Of a stretch of 64,000 nucleotides of DNA, positions 35,109-45,179 are shown in pieces. Source of the stretch: Pantoea endophytica (GTDB taxonomy: Bacteria > Pseudomonadota > Gammaproteobacteria > Enterobacterales > Enterobacteriaceae); assembly GCF_002858935.1 (NCBI RefSeq), contig NZ_PJRT01000005.1, forward strand, positions 496,001 to 560,000, given 5' to 3'. Position 1 is the stretch's first letter; each line of letters starts with the position of its first letter. A program made the translations under genes and the position numbers. The notes beneath the pieces were generated by a model that saw nothing but the letters and a program-made list of their open reading frames with translations, was not told the origin of the DNA and ran no database searches.

Positions 35109-36095
35109 ATGCTGGAAGAAAAAGCCATTCGCAAAGTCTCCGTGGTGATCCCGGTGTACAACGAAGAGGAGAGCCTGCCGGAGCTGGTGCGTCGTACCGA
35201 TGCGGCCTGTGCGGGATTAAATCTGGCGTACGAGATTCTGCTGGTCGATGACGGCAGCAGCGATCGCTCAGGCGAGATGATTGCCGATGCCGCCGATATG
35301 CCGGGCAGCCATGTGGTTGGCGTGTTGCTGAACCGTAATTACGGTCAGCACTCGGCGATCATGGCGGGCTTTAGCCACGTCAGCGGCGATTTAATCATCA
35401 CGCTGGATGCCGACCTGCAAAACCCGCCGGAAGAGATCCCGAACCTGGTGAAAGCGGCTAAGCAGGGTTATGACGTGGTGGGCACCGTGCGTCAAAACCG
35501 CCAGGACAGCTGGTTCCGTCGTCGCGCCTCACGCACCATCAATCATCTGATTCAGCGCGTCACCGGCAAAGCGATGGGCGATTACGGCTGCATGCTGCGC
35601 GCTTATCGCCGCCATATCGTCGATGCGATGCTGAACTGCCACGAACGCAGCACCTTTATTCCCATCCTCGCCAACACCTTTGCGCGCCGCACCATTGAGC
35701 TGCCGGTGGCGCACGCCGAGCGCGAATTTGGCGATTCAAAGTACAGCTTTATGCGGTTGATTAACCTGATGTATGACCTGGTCACTTGCCTGACCACCAC
35801 GCCGCTGCGCTTGCTGAGTATCGTCGGAAGCCTGATTGCGCTGGCCGGTTTTGCCTTCTCGCTGATTCTGATTGTGCTGCGTCTGTTCCTCGGCGCGGTA
35901 TGGGCCGGTGACGGCGTGTTCCTGCTGTTCGCGGTGCTGTTTATTTTTGTCGGCGCGCAGTTCATCGGTATGGGATTACTCGGCGAATACATCGGCCGCA
36001 TTTACAACGACGTACGCGCCCGTCCGCGCTACTTCATCCAACGTGTGATTCACCCACAGCAAAACGCCTCATCTGTACAGGAAATTGAGCAATGA
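35109..36095 (+). CDS. arnC: Undecaprenyl-phosphate L-Ara4FN transferase ArnC
   Basis: 328 residues, GT2 family. The glycosyltransferase start [36 protein letters not shown] and the DAD motif [12 protein letters not shown] are present. Two C-terminal transmembrane helices ([27 protein letters not shown] and [28 protein letters not shown]) follow. It moves formylated L-Ara4N from UDP to undecaprenyl phosphate on the inner face of the inner membrane. Confidence 0.96.
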   Translation: MLEEKAIRKVSVVIPVYNEEESLPELVRRTDAACAGLNLAYEILLVDDGSSDRSGEMIADAADMPGSHVVGVLLNRNYGQHSAIMAGFSHVSGDLIITLDADLQNPPEEIPNLVKAAKQGYDVVGTVRQNRQDSWFRRRASRTINHLIQRVTGKAMGDYGCMLRAYRRHIVDAMLNCHERSTFIPILANTFARRTIELPVAHAEREFGDSKYSFMRLINLMYDLVTCLTTTPLRLLSIVGSLIALAGFAFSLILIVLRLFLGAVWAGDGVFLLFAVLFIFVGAQFIGMGLLGEYIGRIYNDVRARPRYFIQRVIHPQQNASSVQEIEQ

Positions 36096-38071
36096 AAACT
36101 GTCGTCTTCGCCTACGCCGAAATGGGCTGTGCGGGTATTTCTGCACTTCTGTACGCTGGTTATGAAATCAGGGCTATTTTCACCCACTCAGACACAGGAA
36201 CTGAGAGCCACTTTTTCGACTCCGTTGCGCGTTTAGCCGCTGAGCAGGGCATTCCGGTCTATGCGCCGGAGGATGTCAATCATCCGCTGTGGGTCGATCG
36301 CATTAAAACCATGGCACCGGATTACATCTTCTCCTTCTATTACCGCGCTTTGTTGAACGACAGCATTCTCAGCAGTGCGCGTTTGGGGGCCTTTAACCTG
36401 CACGGTTCGCTGCTGCCCAAATACCGTGGCCGCGCACCGCTGAACTGGGTGCTGGTCAATGGCGAAACCGAAACCGGCGTAACGCTGCACCGCATGGTGA
36501 AGCGCGCCGATGCCGGTGACATCGTGGCGCAACAGCGCGTGGCGATTGACGAGCAGGACAATGCGTTAACGCTGCATCGCAAGCTGGTTGCCTGTGCAAC
36601 GCAGGTGCTGGAAGGCGCATTACCGGCGGTGAAACGCGGCGATATTGTTACCACACCACAAAATGAGCGCGAAGCCACGGTTGTGGGTCGCCGCACGCCA
36701 GAAGATGGCCGCATAAAATGGGAACAACCGGCGCAGACGGTCAATAATCTGGTGCGCGCGGTGACCTATCCGTGGCCAGGCGCGTTCGCCTATGCCGGAA
36801 CGGTGAAATTCGTGGTGTGGAAAAGTCGCGTACACAGCACTGAACATCAGGCCAAACCGGGTACCGTGCTTTCTGTTGAGCCATTCCTGATCGCCTGCGC
36901 TGAAGGCGCGCTGGAAGTGGTGACCGGTCAAAGCGATAACGGCGTGTTTATGAACGGCAGCCAGCTGGCGCAAAACCTCGGTATGGTGAAGGGCGCCTTG
37001 CTCTATTCTCAGCCAGTGGCGGCGGTGAAACGACGCACGCGCGTGTTGATTCTCGGCGTGAACGGTTTTATCGGTAACCACCTCACCGAGCGTCTGCTGC
37101 AGGATGATAACTTCGAAGTCTACGGTTTAGACATCGGTTCTGACGCCATCAGCCGTTTCCTCGATCAGCCACGCTTCCACTTTGTCGAAGGCGACATCAG
37201 CATTCACTCAGAATGGATCGAGTATCACATTAAGAAGTGCGACGTGGTGTTGCCATTGGTGGCCATCGCCACGCCGATTGAGTACACACGCAATCCGCTG
37301 CGCGTGTTTGAGCTCGACTTTGAAGAGAACCTCAAAATCATTCGTGACTGCGTGAAGTACAAAAAGCGCATCATTTTCCCATCGACTTCCGAAGTGTACG
37401 GCATGTGTACCGATCAGCATTTCGATGAGGATCACTCTAATCTGGTGGTTGGGCCGATCAATAAACAGCGCTGGATCTATTCGGTGTCTAAGCAGCTGCT
37501 GGACCGCGTGATTTGGGCTTACGGTGAGAAAGAAGGGCTGCGCTTTACGCTGTTCCGTCCATTTAACTGGATGGGGCCGCGCCTCGATAATCTGAATGCC
37601 GCGCGTATCGGCAGTTCTCGTGCTATCACGCAGCTGATCCTCAATCTGGTGGAAGGCTCACCAATTAAGCTGATTGATGGCGGCGCACAGAAGCGCTGCT
37701 TCACCGATATTCGCGACGGCATCGAAGCGCTGTTCCGTATTATCGAAAACAAACAGAACAACTGCGACGGCCAGATCGTCAACATCGGTAACCCGGATAA
37801 CGAAGCCAGCATCAAAGAGTTGGCCGAGCGTCTGCTGGCGAGTTTCGAACGTCACCCGCTGCGCAGCAACTTCCCGCCGTTTGCTGGCTTCCGTGAAGTG
37901 GAAAGCAGCAGCTATTACGGCAAAGGTTATCAGGACGTGGAACACCGTAAGCCGTCGATCAAAAACGCGCGTCGTCTGCTGAACTGGACGCCAACCGTAG
38001 AGATGGATACCACCATCGATAACACGCTGGACTTCTTCCTGCGCACCGTTGAGCTACAGGATAAACCATGA
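36092..38071 (+). CDS. arnA: Bifunctional UDP-GlcA decarboxylase / UDP-L-Ara4N formyltransferase ArnA
   Basis: 659 residues in two domains. The N-terminal formyltransferase (about 1-300) has [19 protein letters not shown] with catalytic Asn/His, and [11 protein letters not shown] with Asp. The C-terminal SDR decarboxylase (about 312-659) has [27 protein letters not shown] (Ser/Glu) and [13 protein letters not shown] (Tyr-x3-Lys). Both active sites are intact. It oxidatively decarboxylates UDP-glucuronate and later formylates UDP-L-Ara4N. It overlaps arnC by 4 bp and arnD by 4 bp. Confidence 0.97.
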   Translation: MKTVVFAYAEMGCAGISALLYAGYEIRAIFTHSDTGTESHFFDSVARLAAEQGIPVYAPEDVNHPLWVDRIKTMAPDYIFSFYYRALLNDSILSSARLGAFNLHGSLLPKYRGRAPLNWVLVNGETETGVTLHRMVKRADAGDIVAQQRVAIDEQDNALTLHRKLVACATQVLEGALPAVKRGDIVTTPQNEREATVVGRRTPEDGRIKWEQPAQTVNNLVRAVTYPWPGAFAYAGTVKFVVWKSRVHSTEHQAKPGTVLSVEPFLIACAEGALEVVTGQSDNGVFMNGSQLAQNLGMVKGALLYSQPVAAVKRRTRVLILGVNGFIGNHLTERLLQDDNFEVYGLDIGSDAISRFLDQPRFHFVEGDISIHSEWIEYHIKKCDVVLPLVAIATPIEYTRNPLRVFELDFEENLKIIRDCVKYKKRIIFPSTSEVYGMCTDQHFDEDHSNLVVGPINKQRWIYSVSKQLLDRVIWAYGEKEGLRFTLFRPFNWMGPRLDNLNAARIGSSRAITQLILNLVEGSPIKLIDGGAQKRCFTDIRDGIEALFRIIENKQNNCDGQIVNIGNPDNEASIKELAERLLASFERHPLRSNFPPFAGFREVESSSYYGKGYQDVEHRKPSIKNARRLLNWTPTVEMDTTIDNTLDFFLRTVELQDKP

Positions 38072-38952
38072 AGAAAGTCGGTTTGCGTGTCGATGTCGAT
38101 ACCTGGCGCGGCACCCAACTTGGCGTGCCGGCGTTACTGGAGCAATTCAGTTTGCATCAGCTGCAGGCCAGTTTTTTCTTCAGCGTTGGGCCGGACAATA
38201 TGGGGCGCCACTTGTGGCGCCTGTTAAAACCGCGTTTCCTGTGGAAAATGCTGCGGTCGCGCGCCGCATCACTCTACGGCTGGGATATTTTGCTGGCCGG
38301 CACCGCCTGGCCGGGACGTCAGATTGGTCGCGGTCTGGAGGAGATCATCAGCGCCACCGCCGATCATCATGAAGTCGGTTTGCATGCGTGGGATCACTTT
38401 GCCTGGCAAACCTGGGCGGGCGTGTGGCCGCAAGAGAAACTGGTTGAGCAAATTGCGCGCGGTAAACAGGCGCTGGAAGCGATCATCGGTGACAATGTCA
38501 CCTGTTCAGCGGTGGCGGGCTGGCGCGCTGATGGCCGCGTGGTGGCTGCCAAGCAGCAGTTTGGTTTCAGCTACAACAGTGATTGTCGCGGCAGCGGTCC
38601 ATTTATACCGATTCTCAGTGATGGCAGCCCCGGCACGGTACAAATCCCGGTGACCTTGCCGACCTGGGATGAAGTGGTTGGGCAATCGGTGAGCGCGGAA
38701 GGTTATAACGACTTCATCCTCGAGCAGATCCATGCCGTAAGCGGTTCGCCGGTTTACACCATTCATGCCGAAGTGGAAGGGATTGTCGGGCTTGAGGCGT
38801 TCGCCGATCTGCTGAAGCGTGCGGAGCAGCAAGACATTCAGTTTTGTCCACTCAGCGCCTTGTTACCCGACGATCTCACTACGCTGCCACGGGGCAACAT
38901 CGTGCGCGGGCATATTCCCGGGCGTGAAGGCTGGCTAGGCTGCCAGCGCTAA
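38068..38952 (+). CDS. arnD: Undecaprenyl-P-Ara4FN deformylase ArnD
   Basis: 294-residue NodB-type polysaccharide deacetylase. [15 protein letters not shown] supplies the catalytic/metal Asp, and [14 protein letters not shown] is the paired His motif. It removes the formyl group from undecaprenyl-phospho-L-Ara4FN, making the transfer irreversible. Translation is coupled to arnA (ATGA). Confidence 0.95.
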   Translation: MKKVGLRVDVDTWRGTQLGVPALLEQFSLHQLQASFFFSVGPDNMGRHLWRLLKPRFLWKMLRSRAASLYGWDILLAGTAWPGRQIGRGLEEIISATADHHEVGLHAWDHFAWQTWAGVWPQEKLVEQIARGKQALEAIIGDNVTCSAVAGWRADGRVVAAKQQFGFSYNSDCRGSGPFIPILSDGSPGTVQIPVTLPTWDEVVGQSVSAEGYNDFILEQIHAVSGSPVYTIHAEVEGIVGLEAFADLLKRAEQQDIQFCPLSALLPDDLTTLPRGNIVRGHIPGREGWLGCQR

Positions 38953-38970
38953 TTTTTACAGGAACCACGG

Positions 38971-40632
38971 ATGCGTACAGTCACTAAAACCGCGTTACCC
39001 CTCGCGCTCTTCGCGCTGTTTTACCTGATCCCGATTGAGTTCCGCGCCTTGTGGCAGCCGGACGAAACCCGCTATGCCGAAATCAGCCGGGAAATGCTAT
39101 TTAGCGGCAATTGGGTAGTGCCGCACTTCTTCGATCTGCGCTACTTCGAGAAACCGATCGCCGGTTATTGGGTCAATAACCTCGGCCAGTTGCTGTTTGG
39201 TCACACTAACTTTGGCGTGCGCGCCGGATCGATTTTCAGCACCACGTTGAGCGCGGTATTGGTGTATTGGCTCGGCACGCAGATGTTCGCCAGCCGTAAA
39301 ATCGCGCTGAGCGGCAGCATGATTTTTCTCACCTCGTTGCTGGTGTACGGCGTCGGCACCTACGCGGTGCTCGATCCGATCCTGACGCTGTGGCTGGTCG
39401 CGGCCATGTGCAGTTACTGGCTGGCGTCACAGGCCAGCAGCACGCGGCAACGATTGATCGGATATGTGTTGCTGGGTGCGGCCTGCGCGATGGGTTTTAT
39501 GACCAAAGGTTTTCTCGCGCTGGCGGTGCCAGTATTGGCGATTCTGCCGTGGGCCATCTGGCAACGTCGCTTTGGCGAACTGCTGCGTTGGGGACCGCTG
39601 ACGATGGTGATCGCTGCGCTGCTCAGCACGCCGTGGGCGCTGGCGATTCATCAGCAGGAAGGCGATTTCTGGCATTACTTCTTCTGGGTCGAGCATATAA
39701 AGCGTTTCGCCGAGTCGGACGCGCAGCACAAAGCGCCATTCTGGTATTACATTCCGGTGCTGTTGGCAGGCTGTTTGCCGTGGCTGGCGCTGCTGCCGGG
39801 ATCGCTGGTTGGTGCGTGGCGTCAGCGCAGCCAGCAAGCGGGTTCGATTTATCTGTTGAGCTGGGTGCTGTTACCGCTGCTGTTTTTCAGCATCGCTAAA
39901 GGCAAACTGCCGACCTACATTTTACCGTGCTTCGCGCCGCTGGCCTTGCTGATGGCGCATTACGCGCACAGCGCTTCGACAAAGGTGGTTACAGCGCTAA
40001 AGGTGAATGGTTGGATCAATCTGCTGTTCGGTTTGGTCATCACCATTGTGGTTTTAGTAGTGCTGGCACCCTGGGGCGTTGCGCATCGTCCAATTTATAG
40101 CGGCGATGAAGGGATGGGCGTGCTCTGTGCGGCGCTCTCCTTTATAGGTTGGGCCGTGATGGGCTGGTTGAGCCGCAAGCCGGAGGAGGGTCGCTGGCAG
40201 TTAGCCGCGCTCTGTCCGCTGGCGCTGGCGTTACTGGTGGGATTTGCCATTCCTGACAAGGTGCGCGATTCAAAGCAGCCACAAAGTTTTGTTAGCGCTG
40301 TACACGCTCAGCTGGCGGATAGCCGTTATCTGCTGGCAAACAATCCTGGCGTGGCATCAGCGGTGGCCTGGGAACTGCAGCGCAGCGACATCAATTTCTA
40401 CGATGCCAAAGGTGAGTTGCAATATGGCCTGAGCTACCCGGATGCACAGTCACACTATATTGATGCGGATAACTTTGCCGACTGGCTGCGTATCCATCGT
40501 CGTCTGGGCAAGGTTTCGCTGGTGTTGATGCTGAATGCCAGCGACAGCACGCCGGATAAAAACCTGCCGGAACCGGATGATGTCTATCGTCAGGGCCGCC
40601 TGGTTTACTACGGCTATGATGCTAAACCATGA
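38971..40632 (+). CDS. arnT: L-Ara4N lipid A transferase ArnT
   Basis: 553-residue GT83 (PMT-like) glycosyltransferase with about a dozen transmembrane helices and a periplasmic C-terminal domain. The first periplasmic loop holds the catalytic Asp-Glu in LWQPDETRYAEISREML, and the YFEKPIAGYW loop follows as in Salmonella/E. coli ArnT. It transfers L-Ara4N from undecaprenyl phosphate to lipid A phosphates on the outer face of the inner membrane. Gap to arnD 18 bp; overlaps arnE by 4 bp. Confidence 0.96.
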   Translation: MRTVTKTALPLALFALFYLIPIEFRALWQPDETRYAEISREMLFSGNWVVPHFFDLRYFEKPIAGYWVNNLGQLLFGHTNFGVRAGSIFSTTLSAVLVYWLGTQMFASRKIALSGSMIFLTSLLVYGVGTYAVLDPILTLWLVAAMCSYWLASQASSTRQRLIGYVLLGAACAMGFMTKGFLALAVPVLAILPWAIWQRRFGELLRWGPLTMVIAALLSTPWALAIHQQEGDFWHYFFWVEHIKRFAESDAQHKAPFWYYIPVLLAGCLPWLALLPGSLVGAWRQRSQQAGSIYLLSWVLLPLLFFSIAKGKLPTYILPCFAPLALLMAHYAHSASTKVVTALKVNGWINLLFGLVITIVVLVVLAPWGVAHRPIYSGDEGMGVLCAALSFIGWAVMGWLSRKPEEGRWQLAALCPLALALLVGFAIPDKVRDSKQPQSFVSAVHAQLADSRYLLANNPGVASAVAWELQRSDINFYDAKGELQYGLSYPDAQSHYIDADNFADWLRIHRRLGKVSLVLMLNASDSTPDKNLPEPDDVYRQGRLVYYGYDAKP

Positions 40633-40949
40633 ATCTGCTGCTGATTTTACTGGTGAGCGTGCTGAGCTGTGCCGCCCAGCTGTGTCAAAAGCAGGCGGCC
40701 CATCTCGGTATCAAAAAGGGGATTTCCTGGCTGGCGCTCAGCATCCTGCTGCTCGGTATCGGCATGCTGCTGTGGCTGGCGGTGCTGCGCGTGGTGCCGG
40801 TAAGCGTGGCCTATCCGATGTTGAGTCTCAACTTTGTGTTGGTGGCCATCGCCGCGCGGCTGATCTGGCGCGAAACTTACAGCGTGCAGCAGTGGATCGG
40901 CACGCTGGCGATTGTTGCTGGCGTGGCGCTGATGGGAAGTCATCTATGA
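40629..40949 (+). CDS. arnE: Undecaprenyl-P-L-Ara4N flippase subunit ArnE
   Basis: 106-residue SMR/EamA-like protein with four hydrophobic helices (NLLLILLVSVLSCAAQLCQKQA, LALSILLLGIGMLLWLAVLRV, YPMLSLNFVLVAIAARLIWRE, IGTLAIVAGVALMGSHL). It pairs with ArnF to flip the lipid-linked sugar to the periplasmic face. Coupled to arnT and arnF by 4-bp overlaps. Confidence 0.94.
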   Translation: MNLLLILLVSVLSCAAQLCQKQAAHLGIKKGISWLALSILLLGIGMLLWLAVLRVVPVSVAYPMLSLNFVLVAIAARLIWRETYSVQQWIGTLAIVAGVALMGSHL

Positions 40950-41311
40950 AAGGCGTGATGCTGGCGCTGTGCAGCGTGTGGCTGGTATCGCTGGCGCAAC
41001 TGGTGCTGCGGTTGGCGATGCTGGATTTCCCGCCATTAAGTGAATTGCTGAGTGTGCAGCACTGGAAAGCGCTGCTGCTGTTGGCGATGGGCCTCGGGGC
41101 GTATGCGCTGTCGATGTTGTGCTGGATGCTGGCGCTGCGCCAGCTGCCGCTTAACCGGCTCTATCCGCTGCTCAGTTTGAGTTATGTAGTGGTGTGGCTG
41201 GCCGCGATTTCCTTGCCGATTTTGGGCGAAACCTTCCGCTGGAGTAGCTTTGCTGGCGTGGTGCTGATCGTGTTTGGCTTAATGCTGGTTTCGCTGCCGC
41301 GCCGTAGGTGA
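40946..41311 (+). CDS. arnF: Undecaprenyl-P-L-Ara4N flippase subunit ArnF
   Basis: 121 residues, four hydrophobic helices, paralogous to ArnE (NRLYPLLSLSYVVVWLAAISLP aligns with its third helix). The ATG at 40946 overlaps the arnE stop (ATGA). The frame is open far upstream inside arnT, but that region is antiparallel noise, so the overlap start is correct. Last gene of the arn operon. Confidence 0.94.
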   Translation: MKGVMLALCSVWLVSLAQLVLRLAMLDFPPLSELLSVQHWKALLLLAMGLGAYALSMLCWMLALRQLPLNRLYPLLSLSYVVVWLAAISLPILGETFRWSSFAGVVLIVFGLMLVSLPRRR

Positions 41312-41323
41312 TGGTGTTTATTT

Positions 41324-41437
41324 ATGCACATACCTTAGCGGCGCAATTTATTGCGCGATAAATCGCGCCGCTTCGGAAGGTGCAGTGATGAGATACGGCG
41401 CTTAATTGAAAGGCATTACGCCACTCATGGCGATCTT
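41324..41437. repeat. Dispersed composite palindromic repeat, copy 4
   Basis: About 113 bp after arnF, collinear with the copy at 21199. It has the ATGCACA left end, the hairpin from TTAGCGGCGCAATTT to ATCGCGCCGCTTC, then GATACGGCGCTTAA and a CGCCA...TGGCG mini-hairpin followed by T6. Both full copies sit just downstream of a plus-strand gene. The remaining 200 bp up to 41640 are AT-rich without a gene. Confidence 0.8.
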
Positions 41438-41472
41438 TTTTATTTATCCCCTCAAAGGCATCCCTAAATAAA

Positions 41473-41500
41473 TACATCACCCTGATGTAAATCCATCAAA
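41473..41500. promoter_or_regulatory. Candidate operator of the inositol-like transporter gene
   Basis: TACATCA-CCC-TGATGTA (41473-41489) overlapping TGATGTAAATCCATCAAA (41483-41500). The second element recurs with 16 of 18 bases at 43086-43103, before the next gene of the cluster, which suggests a shared regulator. Confidence 0.5.
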
Positions 41501-41640
41501 ATAAAAATCCCAAAATGCTTGAACTCACACTTCGAAAAACAAATTTCAAATAAAAATTAACATGAAATAAAAACACCGCTAGCGTGAGTGCTCTGTTTTG
41601 TTCTGCCGTATTTCCTTAATTTTTTTCACCAGGAGGTATT

Positions 41641-43077
41641 ATGGAAAGAGAACTTTATATATCCACTAACACCGCTTCCGGCCCCAATAGCGCCACGCGC
41701 ACCGAGCCATTTGTTAAAATTATTGCGCTGGTCGCCACGCTGGGTGGATTGCTGTTCGGCTACGATACCGGTGTAGTATCAGGCGCTTTACTCTTTATGC
41801 GTGACGATCTACAGCTCACGCCCTTTACCACCGGGTTAGTCACCAGTTCACTGCTGTTTGGCGCCGCTTTTGGCGCGCTGCTCGCCGGTCATTTCGCGGA
41901 CGCGCTGGGACGCCGCAAGATCATCATTTCTCTGGCCTTTATTTTTGCCCATGGCGCCATCGGTTCGGCCTTCGCGCCGGATGTCATCTCAATGATTGCT
42001 TCACGTCTGTTCCTCGGTATCGCCGTCGGTGGCGCAGCGGCCACGGTGCCGGTGTATATCGCGGAAATTGCCCCGGCGAACAAGCGCGGTCAACTGGTGA
42101 CCTTGCAGGAGCTGATGATTGTTTCAGGTCAGTTGCTGGCGTACGTGTCCAACGCCACTTTCAATGAAATCTGGGGGGGAGAACACACGTGGCGCTGGAT
42201 GATCGCTATCTCAACTGTGCCCGCAGTATTGCTGTGGTTGGGCATGATCTTTATGCCGGAAAGCCCGCGCTGGCATGTAATGCGCGGTAATAGCCAGCAA
42301 GCACGCAAAGTACTGGAGAAAACCCGCGCGGCCGATGACGTCGAATGGGAGCTGGAAGAGATAGAAGAAACCATCGAAGAGAACCGGCAACAGGGCAAAG
42401 GCCGCCTGCGCGATTTGCGTACGCCGTGGCTGCGCAAAGTGTTCCTGCTTGGTATCGGCATCGCGGCGATTCAGCAGCTGACCGGCGTCAACACCATCAT
42501 GTATTACGCGCCGACCATGCTGACGGCAACCGGCTTGAGCAACGATGCCGCGCTGTTCGCCACCATCGCCAACGGCGTGATTTCGGTGCTGATGACGCTG
42601 ATCGGTATCTGGATGATCGGCAAAATCGGCCGTCGTCCGCTGGTACTGGTTGGTCAGATGGGCTGCACCGCGTGCCTGTTTTTTATCGCCGCGGTGTGTT
42701 TCTTCATGCCGGAATATTACCCGGCAGGCGACGTCAATCTGCTGCGCGCCTATCTGGTGCTGGCGGGCATGCTGATGTTTCTGTGCTTCCAGCAAGGCGC
42801 GTTGTCGCCGGTTACCTGGCTATTACTTTCCGAGATCTTTCCAGCGCGGATGCGCGGTATTTGCATGGGCGGCGCGGTATTTGCGTTATGGATGGCCAAC
42901 TTCGCCATTTCCATGGCGTTCCCGTTGCTGTTGGCGGCATTTGGTCTGGCCGGTGCCTTCTTAACCTTTGCCGTGATTGGTATTGGGGGATCGATGTTCG
43001 TGTTGCGCACCATCCCGGAAACCAAAGGACGCAGCCTGGAACAGGTCGAGCACTATTTCCATGAGTTGTACAAATGA
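41641..43077 (+). CDS. Sugar:H+ symporter, MFS SP family (IolT/GalP-like)
   Basis: 478 residues, twelve transmembrane segments. Sugar porter signatures are GGLLFGYDTGVVSGALLF (helix 1), DALGRRKIIISLAF, PESPRWHVMRG before the central loop, QQLTGVNTIMYYAPTM (helix 7) and the terminal PETKGRSLEQVEHYF. It imports a neutral sugar or polyol; the next two genes point to myo-inositol or an isomer. Ribosome binding site AGGAGG four bases before the ATG. AT-rich promoter region upstream. Confidence 0.88.
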   Translation: MERELYISTNTASGPNSATRTEPFVKIIALVATLGGLLFGYDTGVVSGALLFMRDDLQLTPFTTGLVTSSLLFGAAFGALLAGHFADALGRRKIIISLAFIFAHGAIGSAFAPDVISMIASRLFLGIAVGGAAATVPVYIAEIAPANKRGQLVTLQELMIVSGQLLAYVSNATFNEIWGGEHTWRWMIAISTVPAVLLWLGMIFMPESPRWHVMRGNSQQARKVLEKTRAADDVEWELEEIEETIEENRQQGKGRLRDLRTPWLRKVFLLGIGIAAIQQLTGVNTIMYYAPTMLTATGLSNDAALFATIANGVISVLMTLIGIWMIGKIGRRPLVLVGQMGCTACLFFIAAVCFFMPEYYPAGDVNLLRAYLVLAGMLMFLCFQQGALSPVTWLLLSEIFPARMRGICMGGAVFALWMANFAISMAFPLLLAAFGLAGAFLTFAVIGIGGSMFVLRTIPETKGRSLEQVEHYFHELYK

Positions 43078-43085
43078 TGTTGCAT

Positions 43086-43103
43086 TGATGTAAATCAATC
43101 AAG
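43086..43103. promoter_or_regulatory. Second copy of shared operator-like motif
   Basis: TGATGTAAATCAATCAAG, sharing 16 of 18 bases with 41483-41500; it contains TTGAT-GTAA-ATCAA dyad symmetry. It lies in the 131-bp gap before the TIM-barrel gene, implying a separate promoter there. Confidence 0.5.
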
Positions 43104-43208
43104 GTTCTGGCAGAGCAGCAAAACTACATCGCTTACTATCGCAAGATATCGACGCGACATGACAAAACAGAAGCTAATAAATATTACTCTTTCAGGATAG
43201 AACACACC

Positions 43209-44030
43209 ATGACCTACAAAATAAGCCATGACCGACTCTGCGTTAATCGTAAAATCGCGCCTAATCTTAGTCTCGAGCGTTTTTTCTCGCTGGTTGAAAA
43301 ACTGGGATTAAATAAAGTCGAAATCCGCAATGATATGAAAAGTGGTAGCGTGACCGATGATTTAACAGGCGAAGAAGTTCGCCATCTCGCGACGCAGCAT
43401 GCTTTTACCATTGAAACTATTAATGCGGTTTATCCGTTTAACCAATTAAGCGATGACGTGCTGGAGAAAACGCGCGCTTTATTAAAAGACGCGCGTGCCA
43501 CCGGTGCGAAAGCGTTAGTCCTTTGCCCACTGAATGACGGCACCGTTATTTCCCAGCAGCAAACCGTCGATGCGTTAAAAACGCTGGCGCCACTGTTTTC
43601 CGAATATGGCATTGCCGGTCTGGTGGAGCCGCTCGGTTTCCCGCAAAGCTCGCTGCGTTCAGCGGCTCTGGCACAGCAGCTGATCAAACAAGCCGGCGCG
43701 CCGTTCAAAATCGTATTGGATACCTTTCACCATCATTTGTACGAAGGGGCTGAACAAGACTTTGCTGGCGGCGTCGACGTCAACAATATCGGGCTGGTGC
43801 ATTTGTCCGGCGTGACCGACGCGCGCCCAACGCATCAGTTAACCGACGAAGAGCGCATCATGTTAAGCGCCGACGATGTGCTGAAATCGAAACAACAAGT
43901 GCAGCGTCTGGAAGAGATGGGCTATCGCGGCATTTACGCTTTCGAACCGTTTTCGTCGGTGATGGATAACTGGAGCGAAGAACAAATTGCTCGTGAAATC
44001 CACTCCAGCATTGCTTACCTGAATAACTAA
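43209..44030 (+). CDS. TIM-barrel sugar isomerase/epimerase (IolE/IolI/IolH-like)
   Basis: 273-residue xylose isomerase-like AP2Ec domain. Metal ligands of the family are visible: Glu in GLVEPLGFP, Asp and His in [11 protein letters not shown], His in GLVHLSGV and Glu in YAFEPFS. It probably isomerises or dehydrates a keto-inositol or keto-sugar made by the neighbouring dehydrogenase. Assignment among IolE, IolH, IolI or hydroxypyruvate isomerase-like enzymes cannot be made by eye. Followed 11 bp later by the dehydrogenase gene. Confidence 0.78.
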   Translation: MTYKISHDRLCVNRKIAPNLSLERFFSLVEKLGLNKVEIRNDMKSGSVTDDLTGEEVRHLATQHAFTIETINAVYPFNQLSDDVLEKTRALLKDARATGAKALVLCPLNDGTVISQQQTVDALKTLAPLFSEYGIAGLVEPLGFPQSSLRSAALAQQLIKQAGAPFKIVLDTFHHHLYEGAEQDFAGGVDVNNIGLVHLSGVTDARPTHQLTDEERIMLSADDVLKSKQQVQRLEEMGYRGIYAFEPFSSVMDNWSEEQIAREIHSSIAYLNN

Positions 44031-44041
44031 GGAACACTTCC

Positions 44042-45052
44042 ATGACGCTCAATATCGGTGTAATTGGCACGGGCGCGATCGGTCGCGAACACATTCGTCG
44101 TTGTAGCCAGGTACTGCAACATTCGCGTGTAGTGGCGCTGAATGACATCAATCGCAGCAACTGCGAGCAGATCATCCACGATCTCGGCATTCAGGCGGAG
44201 ATTTACGACAACGCACATGATCTGATTAACGCGCCAGAGGTGCAGGCGATTCTGGTCACCTCGTGGGGCCCAACCCATGAAGAGTTTGTGCTGGCAGCGA
44301 TCAAAGCCGGCAAGGCGGTGTTCTGCGAAAAGCCGCTGGCGGTCACCGCGCAGGGTTGTATGAACATCGTGGAAGCGGAAATCGCCGCCGGTAAGAAGCT
44401 AGTGCAGGTCGGCTTTATGCGTCCTTACGACGCGGGCTACCGCGCGCTGAAGGCGGTGATTAATAACGGTGACATCGGCGAACCGCTGATGCTGCACTGC
44501 GCGCATCGCAATCCCGAAGTCGGCGATTCCTACACTACTGATATGGCGATCACCGATACGCTGATTCATGAGCTCGATGTGCTGCGCTGGTTGCTGAAAG
44601 ATGATTACGTCAGTGCACAGGTGATCTACCCGCGCTCAACCAGTAAAGCCGCCTCGCATCTAAAAGATCCGCAAATCGTGCTGCTGGAAACCGCCAAAGG
44701 CGTACGCATCGACGTCGAAATCTTCGTTAACTGCACATACGGCTACGATATTCAGTGTGAAGTGGTCGGCGAAAGCGGTATTGCGCGCCTGCCTGAACCG
44801 ATGTCGGTACAGACGCGCAGCGCGGCCAAACTCTCCACCCGCATTCTTACCGACTGGAAAAAGCGTTTCATCGATGCCTATGACGTGGAGTTGCAGGACT
44901 TCATCAATAACGTGTTGTCGGGTGAGATGACCGGCCCGTCTGCCTGGGATGGCTTCGCTGCGGCGGTTGCTGCCGATGCCTGTGTTGCGGCGCAAAAATC
45001 CGGAGACATCGTACCGGTCACTATGCCAGTGAAACCGGCGTTTTATAACTAA
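44042..45052 (+). CDS. Gfo/Idh/MocA dehydrogenase (IolG-like)
   Basis: 336 residues. Rossmann start [16 protein letters not shown], the conserved CEKPLAVT (catalytic Lys), [26 protein letters not shown] and [14 protein letters not shown] (Asp/His of the active site) are those of inositol 2-dehydrogenase-type enzymes. It oxidises a ring hydroxyl using NAD+ in the cytoplasm. Second gene of the pair with the isomerase-like gene; the transporter upstream probably supplies the substrate. No other iol genes (iolB, C, D, A) are in the window. Confidence 0.83.
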   Translation: MTLNIGVIGTGAIGREHIRRCSQVLQHSRVVALNDINRSNCEQIIHDLGIQAEIYDNAHDLINAPEVQAILVTSWGPTHEEFVLAAIKAGKAVFCEKPLAVTAQGCMNIVEAEIAAGKKLVQVGFMRPYDAGYRALKAVINNGDIGEPLMLHCAHRNPEVGDSYTTDMAITDTLIHELDVLRWLLKDDYVSAQVIYPRSTSKAASHLKDPQIVLLETAKGVRIDVEIFVNCTYGYDIQCEVVGESGIARLPEPMSVQTRSAAKLSTRILTDWKKRFIDAYDVELQDFINNVLSGEMTGPSAWDGFAAAVAADACVAAQKSGDIVPVTMPVKPAFYN

Positions 45053-45179
45053 GTTGTTTTCCCTTCCTTAAACGCGCGTCAGGTTTAACTGGCGCGCGTA
45101 TTATCGCGTATCACACTCTCTTCTCAGCGTTTTCCCGTGTATCATCGCCGCCTTTAAGATGTTTTGTAGGGAATAAGTG

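Noticed and set aside
40535..40945. Upstream extension of arnF into arnT/arnE
   Set aside because: The extension is out of frame with the real arnT and arnE genes; the ATGA overlap at 40946 gives the normal ArnF.
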